Positions 1 to 5,960 of a stretch of 8,733 bases of DNA are shown here, piece after piece (position 1 is the stretch's first letter; every line of letters starts with the position of its first letter). Position numbers and translations under genes: made by a program. Below the pieces are notes generated by a model. That model was not told the origin of the DNA. It saw only the letters and a list, made by a program, of their open reading frames with translations, and searched no databases. The DNA is from Chlamydiia bacterium (GTDB lineage: Bacteria; Chlamydiota; Chlamydiia; Chlamydiales; FEN-1388), in the NCBI GenBank assembly GCA_023269335.1, contig JAHFTM010000066.1, positions 1-8,733 of the forward strand. Direction: 5' to 3'.

Positions 1-636
1 CTGGAACTCATCAATTGGAGCTTCTGGTTTAGGTGCTGGTACCTCTGGTGCTGGTGCTAGAGTTACTTGAGTAAACGTAGCAGTTAATGAAACTGCCAGC
101 GCCTCATCAAGGCTTGTATCTGGTTGTGCCACTTGAGCTACTTGTCGAGCTTTTGGGGCGACGTGTACTTGCAGTGAAGCCTGCATAACCTTATTAAGAT
201 CAGCTCGTTCTTTTGCATCTCGATCAGCTTGAGCTAATGATGCAGCCATGGCAGTGTCAAGACTCACATCTGGTTTTGCAATTGCTGCAGGAGCTGGAGC
301 TAGAACTTTAGCTACAGTTGCTTGGACATCATTCTTCTTCTTAGGATGCTTGTTGTCTTTTTTTATTTTTTTATAAGTGTGTTTGATTTCTTTTACTTCT
401 TTTTTCTGGGATTTTTCTAGCTTACTGTTATCAAGGTTATTGAAACATTCTTTAACTAAAGCTCTAATCACTTTGTCCTTCGCATATTTTGATGTGGTAG
501 CTACTTTGGCAAGTTTGAGAACACCCTCAACACCACTTTTTTTATGCACAGATTTTACGATACTTTCTGGTCGAGTGTGATCTAAATGCTCAGCAAATCC
601 AGAAAACGCTGATTTATAACTATTATAGGGTTTCAT
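1..636 (-). CDS. Lys-rich then Pro/Ala-rich protein with UIM-like motifs (C-terminus beyond window)
   Basis: An open frame of 212 codons runs without a stop from ATG at 636 to the left window edge, so the C-terminus is missing. An AAAGGAG Shine-Dalgarno sequence 5 nt before the ATG and a promoter at 678-706 fix the start. Residues 1-105 are strongly basic (KKEVKEIK and HPKKK around 78-101) with no hydrophobic signal peptide or membrane segment. Residues 106-212 are Ala/Pro-rich (APAPAA, LAPAPEVPAPKPEAP). Three short helices there fit the UIM core L-x-x-A-x-x-x-S: SLDTAMAASL (125-134), DLNKVMQASL (146-155, Val replacing Ala) and SLDEALAVSL (175-184). UIMs bind ubiquitin in eukaryotes, so a secreted effector acting on host ubiquitin signalling is a reasonable guess, but this is inference. 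I do not recognise the family. The alternative is an Ala-rich helical linker with chance UIM resemblance. That it is a real gene is well supported; its function is not. Confidence 0.85.
   Translation of the reverse strand, partial: MKPYNSYKSAFSGFAEHLDHTRPESIVKSVHKKSGVEGVLKLAKVATTSKYAKDKVIRALVKECFNNLDNSKLEKSQKKEVKEIKHTYKKIKKDNKHPKKKNDVQATVAKVLAPAPAAIAKPDVSLDTAMAASLAQADRDAKERADLNKVMQASLQVHVAPKARQVAQVAQPDTSLDEALAVSLTATFTQVTLAPAPEVPAPKPEAPIDEFQ
85..270 (-). repeat. Three UIM-like helical motifs inside the left-edge gene
   Basis: Units at 235-270 (DVSLDTAMAASL), 172-201 (DLNKVMQASL) and 85-120 (DTSLDEALAVSL) recur at intervals of 23 and 27 residues. The first and third are clear copies of one another (PD-x-SLD-x-A-x-A-x-SL) and keep the Ala and Ser that define a ubiquitin-interacting motif. 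The middle one has Val at the Ala position. The acidic run usual before the UIM core is short here, one or two residues. Confidence 0.6.
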
Positions 637-677
637 ACAAACTCCTTTATTATTAATGGTATAAATATTATTAAAAT

Positions 678-706
678 AATATATAGTAAATTGTTATATT
701 AGTCAA
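678..706 (-). promoter_or_regulatory. Sigma70-type promoter of the left-edge gene
   Basis: On the minus strand TTGACT (701-706) is followed after 17 nt by TATATT (678-683). That is a near-consensus sigma70/sigma66-type promoter with ideal spacing. It lies about 40 nt upstream of the ATG at 636 and leaves a short leader carrying AAAGGAG at 642-648. The perfect AT-rich dyad ATATTATT-AA-AATAATAT (665-682) overlaps the -10 and could be an operator or just AT-rich chance. Confidence 0.6.
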
Positions 707-774
707 ATAAATAATAATTTAAATAAATGTAAAAATAGAGTCTTAGGCTGATATATATTGATCTGTTAAAATTA

Positions 775-805
775 TAACTTTAGCTCATTCAGTATGCTAA
801 AGTTA
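775..805. repeat. Perfect 10-bp inverted repeat (operator-like or weak terminator)
   Basis: TAACTTTAGC (775-784) and GCTAAAGTTA (796-805) are exact reverse complements separated by 11 nt. On the plus strand a run of six T follows at 811-816. On the minus strand only a TAATTTTAA tract follows. It lies about 150 nt beyond the stop of the HEAT-repeat gene and about 70 nt upstream of the left-edge gene's promoter. It could end the HEAT transcript or bind a regulator of the left-edge gene. The AT-rich stem makes it a weak terminator. Confidence 0.4.
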
Positions 806-836
806 CGAAATTTTTTGGAGAGCAATACAAGAGAAG

Positions 837-956
837 ATGCTTGATGAGATACGCCTTAATATTTTAGATACGCTCTTCAAAATGCGCATGCAGGGGTGTG
901 ATATTCTCCATCATGAAACAGCTGTTGCTCCACTGATTGCTGAATATGCTGTTTAA
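837..956 (+). CDS. Possible 39-residue small protein or gene remnant
   Basis: An ATG at 837 opens a 39-codon frame ending in TAA at 954-956. It reads MLDEIRLNILDTLFKMRMQG at its start and ends HHETAVAPLIAEYAV. The composition is protein-like (amphipathic helix, few rare residues), in contrast to the very AT-rich DNA just upstream. The ribosome site is poor: AGAG lies only 3 nt before the ATG, and GGAG at 817-820 is too far away. The frame is open only back to a stop at 798-800. Its stop overlaps the end of the convergent HEAT-repeat gene by 4 nt. It could be a tiny gene, the surviving tail of a decayed gene, or chance. I do not recognise it. Confidence 0.25.
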   Translation: MLDEIRLNILDTLFKMRMQGCDILHHETAVAPLIAEYAV

Positions 957-2755
957 TGATAGAGGCACTGAAGAATAGAAGAGGCAGCTCGTAGACGCAG
1001 CACTTGTGAGGGCTCATCAAGTGCTTGAGTTAAAAATGGCAAAGAGGCTTTTGAGCCTATGGCTCCAATACCTACTAAAATAAGCTCTTTCAGTTCTCGC
1101 TTGGCCTTTGAAAATGACTCTTGGAGTATTTTTAGGGATTTTTCATCTTGTCTACAAGATGCAAGGATAAAAGCTGCTTGCAGGCGCACTTCAAGTGATT
1201 CATCATCGAGAAGCTTTTCTAATACTTCAAAAGCAGCCTCATCTTTCTCCTGGATGAGTAACGAAGCTGTCATCCCGGTGATTCCCCAGCTTTTGTCAGC
1301 ATCTTTTCCTTTTAAAAAAGAGGCGATTTTTTCTTGTAGTTCAGGAAAATTGCAGGTTGCAAGGCAGCCATAAAGATCGAGACGACAGGCTAGGTCCTTG
1401 GTTTCCGGATAGCGAAAATGAGCTGCTTGATGCATCTCTTGTGAAGGCGCAATCGATGTGAAAAGACCATCTTGGCGGTAATCAATGCGCTCCTTGATTG
1501 AAGATAGGCACTCTTCTAAAATTTTTGCCGCCTTGTCAGTTGATTTTCTCTGTTTTATCAAGTGAAGAGCAAGATTCAGCTTCACATAGTGATCAGATGA
1601 GGCATCGATCCATTTTTCTGACAGTACAATCCCCGCTTTTCCGCTGTGGGCAACGCACGCAGCAGCCAGACGTGCATAGTGCTGGTTTTTATGTGAAAGC
1701 CATCTTTCTAATGTTGCCCTTCCTAACGCATGCAGGCGGTCATTTTGATGAACGCTTGCTAAAATAAGAAAGGCAGCATTAAGAGAAATGTGAGGAGAAG
1801 CTTCTTGTAAAAGCGAGATGACATATTCTTTCAATGTCTCATTTTCTAATAAGTTTTCTTGTTTGATGGCTCCAAGCGTTTGTAGAGCAAGCATCTGGAC
1901 ATCGATGGAGCTATCTTTGACAAGCTCAATAATAAGATCACCTGCTTGCATATCTTGATGGAAGATAAGACCACAGGCTAAAGCCCTAAGCGATGAATGG
2001 GGGCTTTTTACTAAGGTCGTTAGGTTTTCATGCGTGGTGTGAGAGCTTACTTGTGAAAGAGCCTGAATAATGGCATAAGTGTCTGTGTGCGTGGTGTTTT
2101 CATCTTTCAGAAGCTTATGAAAGTGCGTGACAGCTTTTCTAGAGCGCATCTTGCCAAGCGTTTCAATACAGGCCGAGCGTACATAAGGTGTCGGGTCACT
2201 TACAAGCATTTGAAGCACTTTTTGTTCGAGCATCTCGTCGCGCAAATGAGAGGCTAAAAAGAGTGCAAAGAGCCGAATTTGAATGTTTTGGTCACAAAGC
2301 ATGCACTGCAAGATTGGTATACCTTGAGCATCTTGCGAGTAAAAGGCTGCAAGTGTTGCTTCTGAGCGGATCAATGGTGAAGAGTCAAGTGCGCCTCTTT
2401 TAATCGTTGCCCAGGCGATCTCTTCTAGTAATGCATGATCCTCACGTGCTCTTGGAAAAAGGATCGAGTATTCATTGAGTGTCTGTAACATCGCCTTTTC
2501 ATCACTAAGCCTTGCGTGGCAGCGAATTTTAAAGCGGAGAAGTTCGATTTTCAGAGCTTCATTATCGCCACAGCAAACCAGCGCTTGATTGACTTCTTGT
2601 AGAGCAGATTTTGGATCAAAAAGAACAAGGTGGGAGCGGATGCGCTTTGAGACAGAATTTTTTTCATTTTCTTCAACTTTTTCTTTATCAATTTCAGTGC
2701 TATGAAGAGAACAAAATCCAAGAAATATACTAATAATAGTAAGTAATTTTTTCAT
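953..2755 (-). CDS. Exported HEAT-repeat protein
   Basis: This 600-residue protein starts with MKKLLTIISIFLGFCS, a short Lys-rich n-region and hydrophobic core typical of a Sec signal peptide, with cleavage probably around residues 16-20. The Cys at 15 does not sit in a proper lipobox. Residues 45-120 are helical and TPR-like. From about 125 to 345 and again about 490 to 600 there are paired-helix HEAT repeats, for example VRSACIETLGKM, VQMLALQTLGAI, VRLQAAFILASC and LRLRAASSILQC. HEAT solenoids are protein-binding scaffolds, and no catalytic motif is visible, so a periplasmic or surface adaptor role is inferred. No clear Shine-Dalgarno precedes the ATG, but the signal peptide supports this start. 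It is transcribed away from the plus-strand gene at 3058 and stands alone between two orphan genes. A family-level name beyond HEAT-repeat protein is not justified. Confidence 0.9.
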   Translation of the reverse strand: MKKLLTIISIFLGFCSLHSTEIDKEKVEENEKNSVSKRIRSHLVLFDPKSALQEVNQALVCCGDNEALKIELLRFKIRCHARLSDEKAMLQTLNEYSILFPRAREDHALLEEIAWATIKRGALDSSPLIRSEATLAAFYSQDAQGIPILQCMLCDQNIQIRLFALFLASHLRDEMLEQKVLQMLVSDPTPYVRSACIETLGKMRSRKAVTHFHKLLKDENTTHTDTYAIIQALSQVSSHTTHENLTTLVKSPHSSLRALACGLIFHQDMQAGDLIIELVKDSSIDVQMLALQTLGAIKQENLLENETLKEYVISLLQEASPHISLNAAFLILASVHQNDRLHALGRATLERWLSHKNQHYARLAAACVAHSGKAGIVLSEKWIDASSDHYVKLNLALHLIKQRKSTDKAAKILEECLSSIKERIDYRQDGLFTSIAPSQEMHQAAHFRYPETKDLACRLDLYGCLATCNFPELQEKIASFLKGKDADKSWGITGMTASLLIQEKDEAAFEVLEKLLDDESLEVRLQAAFILASCRQDEKSLKILQESFSKAKRELKELILVGIGAIGSKASLPFLTQALDEPSQVLRLRAASSILQCLYH

Positions 2756-3057
2756 TGCGCGTGATGTGTGTGACGTGGGCTCATTTTACAATAGGTGATG
2801 GATTTAAAGATAAAGGTCAATGCAGATTTATCCACTAGTAGCTCAAATCAAAATTGAGAGGCAATAGCAAGGTGTTTAACATAAGTGACTTAAATTTTGT
2901 AAGGTATTTTCTATTAAAAGGCTCTGTCGACAACTAATTGATTTAATATTTATATTTAGTGTTTACAGCTTAAATAAATTAGCTTGATTGAAATAATAAT
3001 TAGTATATAATCTAGTTATAAAGAGATATAAACTTTTGTGGTAGCTATGAGGGAGTT
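2756..3057. other. Divergent intergenic region
   Basis: About 300 nt of AT-rich DNA separate the divergent HEAT-repeat and plus-strand orphan genes. The right end holds the orphan's promoter. On the left, TAAAAT at 2783-2788 (minus strand) is a possible -10 for the HEAT gene, but it lacks a matching -35 at normal spacing. A GTCGAC-containing stretch at 2920-2934 resembles insertion-sequence ends but has no partner. I see no convincing gene here. Confidence 0.5.
2984..3011 (+). promoter_or_regulatory. Sigma70-type promoter of the plus-strand orphan gene
   Basis: TTGATT (2984-2989) is followed after 16 nt by a perfect TATAAT (3006-3011). The predicted transcription start near 3018 gives a leader of about 40 nt ending in GAGGGAG (3049-3055), just upstream of the ATG at 3058. 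Confidence 0.6.
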
Positions 3058-3978
3058 ATGGCGAGTATAAGTTCAGATTCAAATTTTCAGTTTGTTCCAC
3101 CACCTGCATCACCTGCAGCAGCCAATAAAGGGCTTCTTGCGGCACATGAGGCAGAAGTTGCAAAGCGCAATAAGCCCCAGCAGCATCATGAAAAGTTAAA
3201 AGCAATCAACATGGGTGAAGAAGGTCGTGCAGATCGACGCGATAGAAGATACTCAGTTACACGCCTAAAAAGGGAAAAGAACAAAGTGGGGACTTCCAAA
3301 CAAGAAAGAAGCGCTCTCATTGATAAGCGCAGGCAAGGGCAAGCTCGCACGCAAGCCCTAGCTCCTGTGCAAGTTGTAGTGCCAGCTCCAACTCCTGCTC
3401 CCGCACAAGCTTCGAAGCCAGTAGTTCCTGTCCAGCCTGCTAGTCGGCCAAACAATCAGTCACTTGCCATGGCTGCTGCACTCGTGAAAAATACTAAAAA
3501 ACCAGTTCCAAAACCAACCCCGATTGCTATTCCAACTCTTCCATCTAGTGGCAAAGGAAATTATTCATCCAGTTCATCACAATCTGCGGCAGCTTCAGCT
3601 GCAGCCGCTGCTGCGGCTTTCAATCCTCTTAGGCACAGGGGTAGTCAATCATCAGCTGTAGAGGGAGGGGGAGAGGGTGGTGCTTGGTGTTCCTCCCCGA
3701 CTGAAACAGATATGGTAGCCAACGCTTCTGCGCGAAAACCGGATCTTGCTAAACAAAAAGCAGCACTTGCGACGCAGATGCGTCTTTTGCAAGAGCAACT
3801 ACAGCAACGAGTAAAAGGCTACTGTGATAGATTAATGATGCAAGGCATAGCGAATTTAGAGCGACTTGGGCCTGGAGCTCAGCAATCCCAGTATGTCGCT
3901 GCAATAGCTGCAGTCCTGGCGCAAGTAGATCAGCTGAGTGCAAGTCTTGTGGTAAAGGGCGCTAGTACAAAAAAATAG
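3058..3978 (+). CDS. Low-complexity Pro/Ala-rich orphan protein, candidate secreted protein
   Basis: This 306-residue protein is unrecognised. Its order is: a Ser/Pro/Ala-rich N-terminus without a hydrophobic signal (1-25); a very basic helical stretch with many Arg/Lys (35-95); a Pro/Val/Ala linker (100-130, e.g. VVVPAPTPAPAQ); a second Lys/Pro linker (144-160); a Ser then Ala homopolymeric tract (170-187); a Gly-rich patch (200-209); and a Gln/Leu/Ala-rich, probably coiled-coil C-terminus (228-296, e.g. MRLLQEQLQQRV). The ATG is preceded by GAGG with 5-nt spacing, and the frame is closed by a stop at 3019-3021 with no other start between. The Ser/Asn-rich, non-hydrophobic N-terminus would suit type III secretion, but that is inference. 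It shares build and a short peptide (SLAMAA at 135-140) with the left-edge gene. It is convergent with the isochorismatase-type gene. Confidence 0.85.
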   Translation: MASISSDSNFQFVPPPASPAAANKGLLAAHEAEVAKRNKPQQHHEKLKAINMGEEGRADRRDRRYSVTRLKREKNKVGTSKQERSALIDKRRQGQARTQALAPVQVVVPAPTPAPAQASKPVVPVQPASRPNNQSLAMAAALVKNTKKPVPKPTPIAIPTLPSSGKGNYSSSSSQSAAASAAAAAAAFNPLRHRGSQSSAVEGGGEGGAWCSSPTETDMVANASARKPDLAKQKAALATQMRLLQEQLQQRVKGYCDRLMMQGIANLERLGPGAQQSQYVAAIAAVLAQVDQLSASLVVKGASTKK

Positions 3979-4022
3979 GCTTATAGGCAGAAAGCTGAGT
4001 AGCTCATCAAGCCGTTCAGCTT
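3969..4022 (-). terminator. Possible terminator of the minus-strand operon at a convergent junction
   Basis: The two convergent genes end 37 nt apart. The arms AAGCTGA (3992-3998) and TCAGCTT (4016-4022) form a 7-bp stem overlapping the stop of the minus-strand gene. Weaker GGCTT/AAGCC arms (3978-3982, 4009-4013) are followed on the minus strand by a run of seven T (3969-3975). The geometry is imperfect, so this is tentative. Confidence 0.35.
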
Positions 4023-4582
4023 GTTATAAGCTTAGAGATCGCCTTAAACGCTGGTGCACGAGAATCTCTTACAAGCTCAAACAGGATTGTTTCCACAGTA
4101 GTAAGCCTGGCATTTGCAACTAAAAGCTCACCTTTGGCACTCGTAAAATCAGGCACATTTCTTGATGAGGTAGCATCGGTTGCAACAGTCACTTTTTTGC
4201 CCCATTTGAGAAGTTCTTTGGCTGTTTGCAGTACACAAACATGTGCTTCGATGCCTACAACTAAAAACTCTTGAATGTGAGAATTTAAAATAGCATCGCG
4301 AAAAGAAGGCTCCTGCATGCAAGAAAAGGCTCTTTTTTCAAAATGATGAGCTTTGATACTCATTTTTTCGATAAGTTTTTGAATGGCGGGGACCGTTTTT
4401 CCAAGTCCTTGTGGATATTGCTCAGAGATGAATAAAGGCATCTCCAGTATGTGGAAGGCCTCTATCAGACTCAATATTTTTGCCAGAACTTCATTATTAT
4501 TTGCAATTTTTGCAAACAGCTTTTCTTGTACGTCGACGACAATAAGAGCAGTAGATTCTTTATGAAGAAACTGAAGTGTCAT
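4016..4582 (-). CDS. Isochorismatase-family cysteine hydrolase
   Basis: This 188-residue protein has the full length and alpha/beta fold pattern of isochorismatase-like cysteine hydrolases (the YcaC / ISOC1-ISOC2 type). The expected catalytic triad is visible: Asp17 in ALIVVDVQE, Lys83 in FEKRAF and Cys116 in VGIEAHVCVLQTA, the nucleophile loop. DATSSR (136-141) follows as in the family. Members cleave varied amides, ethers or isochorismate; the GIEAHVC loop points to the ISOC1/2-like group, whose substrate is not established. The ATG lies 3 nt after the HIT gene stop, with the AGGA of its ribosome site inside the last HIT codons (TTAGGATAACTTATG), so translation is probably coupled. It is the last gene of the MYG1-HIT operon. 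The enzyme class is secure, the substrate unknown. Confidence 0.93.
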   Translation of the reverse strand: MTLQFLHKESTALIVVDVQEKLFAKIANNNEVLAKILSLIEAFHILEMPLFISEQYPQGLGKTVPAIQKLIEKMSIKAHHFEKRAFSCMQEPSFRDAILNSHIQEFLVVGIEAHVCVLQTAKELLKWGKKVTVATDATSSRNVPDFTSAKGELLVANARLTTVETILFELVRDSRAPAFKAISKLITS

Positions 4583-4585
4583 AAG

Positions 4586-4921
4586 TTATCCTAAGGCGCC
4601 CAATTTTTTTCCTCCAAGTAGGTGGAAGTGCAGATGGAAAACTGATTGTCCGGCATCGGCACCATTGTTCGTAAGTAAGCGAAAGCCATCTTGAATATGA
4701 AATTGCTTTGCAAGGGCACTTGCTACAAACATGATCTCTGCAAGTAGTAAAGCATCCTCTTTTGTAGCATGTGAAATATCTTGAATGGCTTTTTTTGGAA
4801 CAATAAGAATGTGCACAGGGGCTTGCGGAGCGATATCTTTGAAGGCAATAATACGCTCATTTTCAAAGATCTTATCACAGGGTAGATCTCCGTCGATAAT
4901 CTTTTGAAAAACAGTTTTCAT
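4586..4921 (-). CDS. HIT-family nucleotide hydrolase (HINT-like)
   Basis: This 111-residue protein is a complete HINT-type histidine-triad protein, close to the usual 110-120 residues. It begins FQKIIDGDLPCDKIFEN, has the family's VHILIVPKK strand (36-44) and NNGADAGQSVFHLHFHLLGG near the C-terminus. The HxHxH triad is His96, His98 and His100, with His98 the expected nucleophile. HINT enzymes hydrolyse adenosine phosphoramidates and acyl-AMPs, including lysyl-AMP made by tRNA synthetases. They are cytosolic dimers. The gene lies 71 nt after the MYG1-family gene and 3 nt before the isochorismatase-type gene. The ribosome site is weak (AAAG). In Chlamydia trachomatis I recall a HIT gene (CT385) next to a MYG1-type gene (CT386), matching this order. 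Confidence 0.95.
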   Translation of the reverse strand: MKTVFQKIIDGDLPCDKIFENERIIAFKDIAPQAPVHILIVPKKAIQDISHATKEDALLLAEIMFVASALAKQFHIQDGFRLLTNNGADAGQSVFHLHFHLLGGKKLGALG

Positions 4922-4992
4922 AGGCTTTATTTTGACTTTGATTTTAAGGTAAAATAGTTATTTTGCAGCTGCAGATTGTGTGCTACCAGCAG

Positions 4993-5904
4993 CTAGATAA
5001 TTGTTTTTTGTTTAGCAACTAGCTGTAGGGTTCTTTCTAATGCAGCAAGTGCATCTTCTTTTGTCTCCCATACGGAAATAAAGCGGCCTTTATGACAAAA
5101 TAAGGCTCCCTGGATACCACTCATTTTCTTTAAGTCTTTGTCTAACAGCCCTGCCCAATCTTCAGGCAAAGCGGTACGAACTTTCATCTTGTCATCTGCA
5201 TGCGGCGGAATGCCTCGTAGCTTCCAATGTTTACCGGAAGGCATGATTACAAAGTGTGCTGGGTGATGCTCTCCGCCCTGTTCAAAGAAGGTGTCCATCC
5301 AAGGAATTGGTTCTTCAAAAATAAGGCAGTCACGAAACTCAGCCATAGCTTTGGCAACTATTTCACGGCACGATTGGTTATATTTAAAACGTTCAAACAG
5401 TCGTGTGATATGTCCAAAAGCAAATTCTTGCGCTTGCTTGAAAGCATCGTCTTGCCTGCTTGAGTCCACGTCATAATGGATAGGTGTGAAGTTCGAAATG
5501 ATATGAGAAAAGGTGCATAAGCCTGGTAGCTGCATATCTTTGCCATTATCATGAGCATCGACACCTCTCACAAGAGAGTTATTTAAAAAATCATAATCGG
5601 AAGGTGAGATGAGCGCTTGGTTTTTCAAATACTCGAGTACCATGCCAGCACTGCTTAATGGGCCTTTATAGTCTACTTGATGGTGGTCGAAGCGCTTTTT
5701 TTCAGGGTCGTAAATTCCACCAACATCGCATACATATTCACAGCTAGAAAGCTTTTCTGGGTCACGTGTGCGGATGATTTTTTCGTTGTCAATAATGTTA
5801 AAATAGCGAAGAAGAGCACAGGCTGTAACCTCATCTGCATGAAAGGTTCCGTCATGGGTGCCAAAGGAGCGTTCTATTTTACGGGGCTTTTGCGTTTGAT
5901 CCAT
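4993..5904 (-). CDS. MYG1/UPF0160-family DHH-like phosphoesterase
   Basis: This protein of about 303 residues matches the MYG1 family, which resembles DHH phosphoesterases. Eukaryotic MYG1 is a 3'-5' exoribonuclease working in nucleus and mitochondria; older chlamydial annotation calls it a metal-dependent hydrolase. Metal-ligand motifs are intact: THDGTFHADEV (His17, His22, Asp24), CDVGG (Asp60) and FDHHQ (Asp73-His75), followed by the SSAGMVLEYL helix. The C-terminal substrate domain (LRGIPP, FCHKGRFISVWETKEDAL) is present to the end. Two starts are possible. GTG at 5913 would sit directly against the AAAGAG ribosome site. ATG at 5904 has it at a normal distance and is preferred; the GTG start would add three residues. 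It heads the MYG1-HIT-isochorismatase cluster. An RNA or oligonucleotide turnover role is inferred from the family. Confidence 0.93.
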   Translation of the reverse strand: MDQTQKPRKIERSFGTHDGTFHADEVTACALLRYFNIIDNEKIIRTRDPEKLSSCEYVCDVGGIYDPEKKRFDHHQVDYKGPLSSAGMVLEYLKNQALISPSDYDFLNNSLVRGVDAHDNGKDMQLPGLCTFSHIISNFTPIHYDVDSSRQDDAFKQAQEFAFGHITRLFERFKYNQSCREIVAKAMAEFRDCLIFEEPIPWMDTFFEQGGEHHPAHFVIMPSGKHWKLRGIPPHADDKMKVRTALPEDWAGLLDKDLKKMSGIQGALFCHKGRFISVWETKEDALAALERTLQLVAKQKTII

Positions 5905-5931
5905 AATACTCACTCTTTATGGTAACCAACC

Positions 5932-5960
5932 AGTATATACAATGGCTTGTTGAATTTCAT
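5932..5960 (-). promoter_or_regulatory. Probable promoter of the MYG1-HIT-isochorismatase operon
   Basis: On the minus strand ATGAAA (5955-5960) is followed after 17 nt by TATACT (5932-5937), a good -10 with a moderate -35. It overlaps the last codons of the upstream pseudouridine synthase gene and leaves a short leader with AAAGAG before the ATG at 5904. Read-through from the upstream cluster is equally possible. Confidence 0.4.

Noticed and set aside
377..580. Plus-strand frame of 67 codons
   Set aside because: It lies antisense to the left-edge gene, which has an RBS, a promoter and coherent repeats. The hydrophobic product is what Lys codons read backwards give.
1059..2403. Several plus-strand frames inside the HEAT-repeat gene
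   Set aside because: They are antisense to a 600-residue gene with a signal peptide and clear repeats, and none shows a family motif.
2798..2857. 19-codon plus-strand frame in the divergent spacer
   Set aside because: Too short, with no proper ribosome-site spacing and no recognisable content.
2920..2934. GGCTCTGTCGACAAC stretch resembling an insertion-sequence end
   Set aside because: No matching inverted copy, target duplication or transposase fragment is visible in the window.
3186..3943. Minus-strand frames opposite the plus-strand orphan
   Set aside because: Their Cys/Ala/Gly-rich composition is the mirror of Ala/Pro codons, and they have no ribosome site. The plus-strand frame has promoter and RBS.
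4922..4992. Hairpin (AGCTGC/GCAGCT) between the MYG1 and HIT genes
   Set aside because: No T-run follows on the minus strand, so it is not a convincing terminator. The two genes are probably still co-transcribed.
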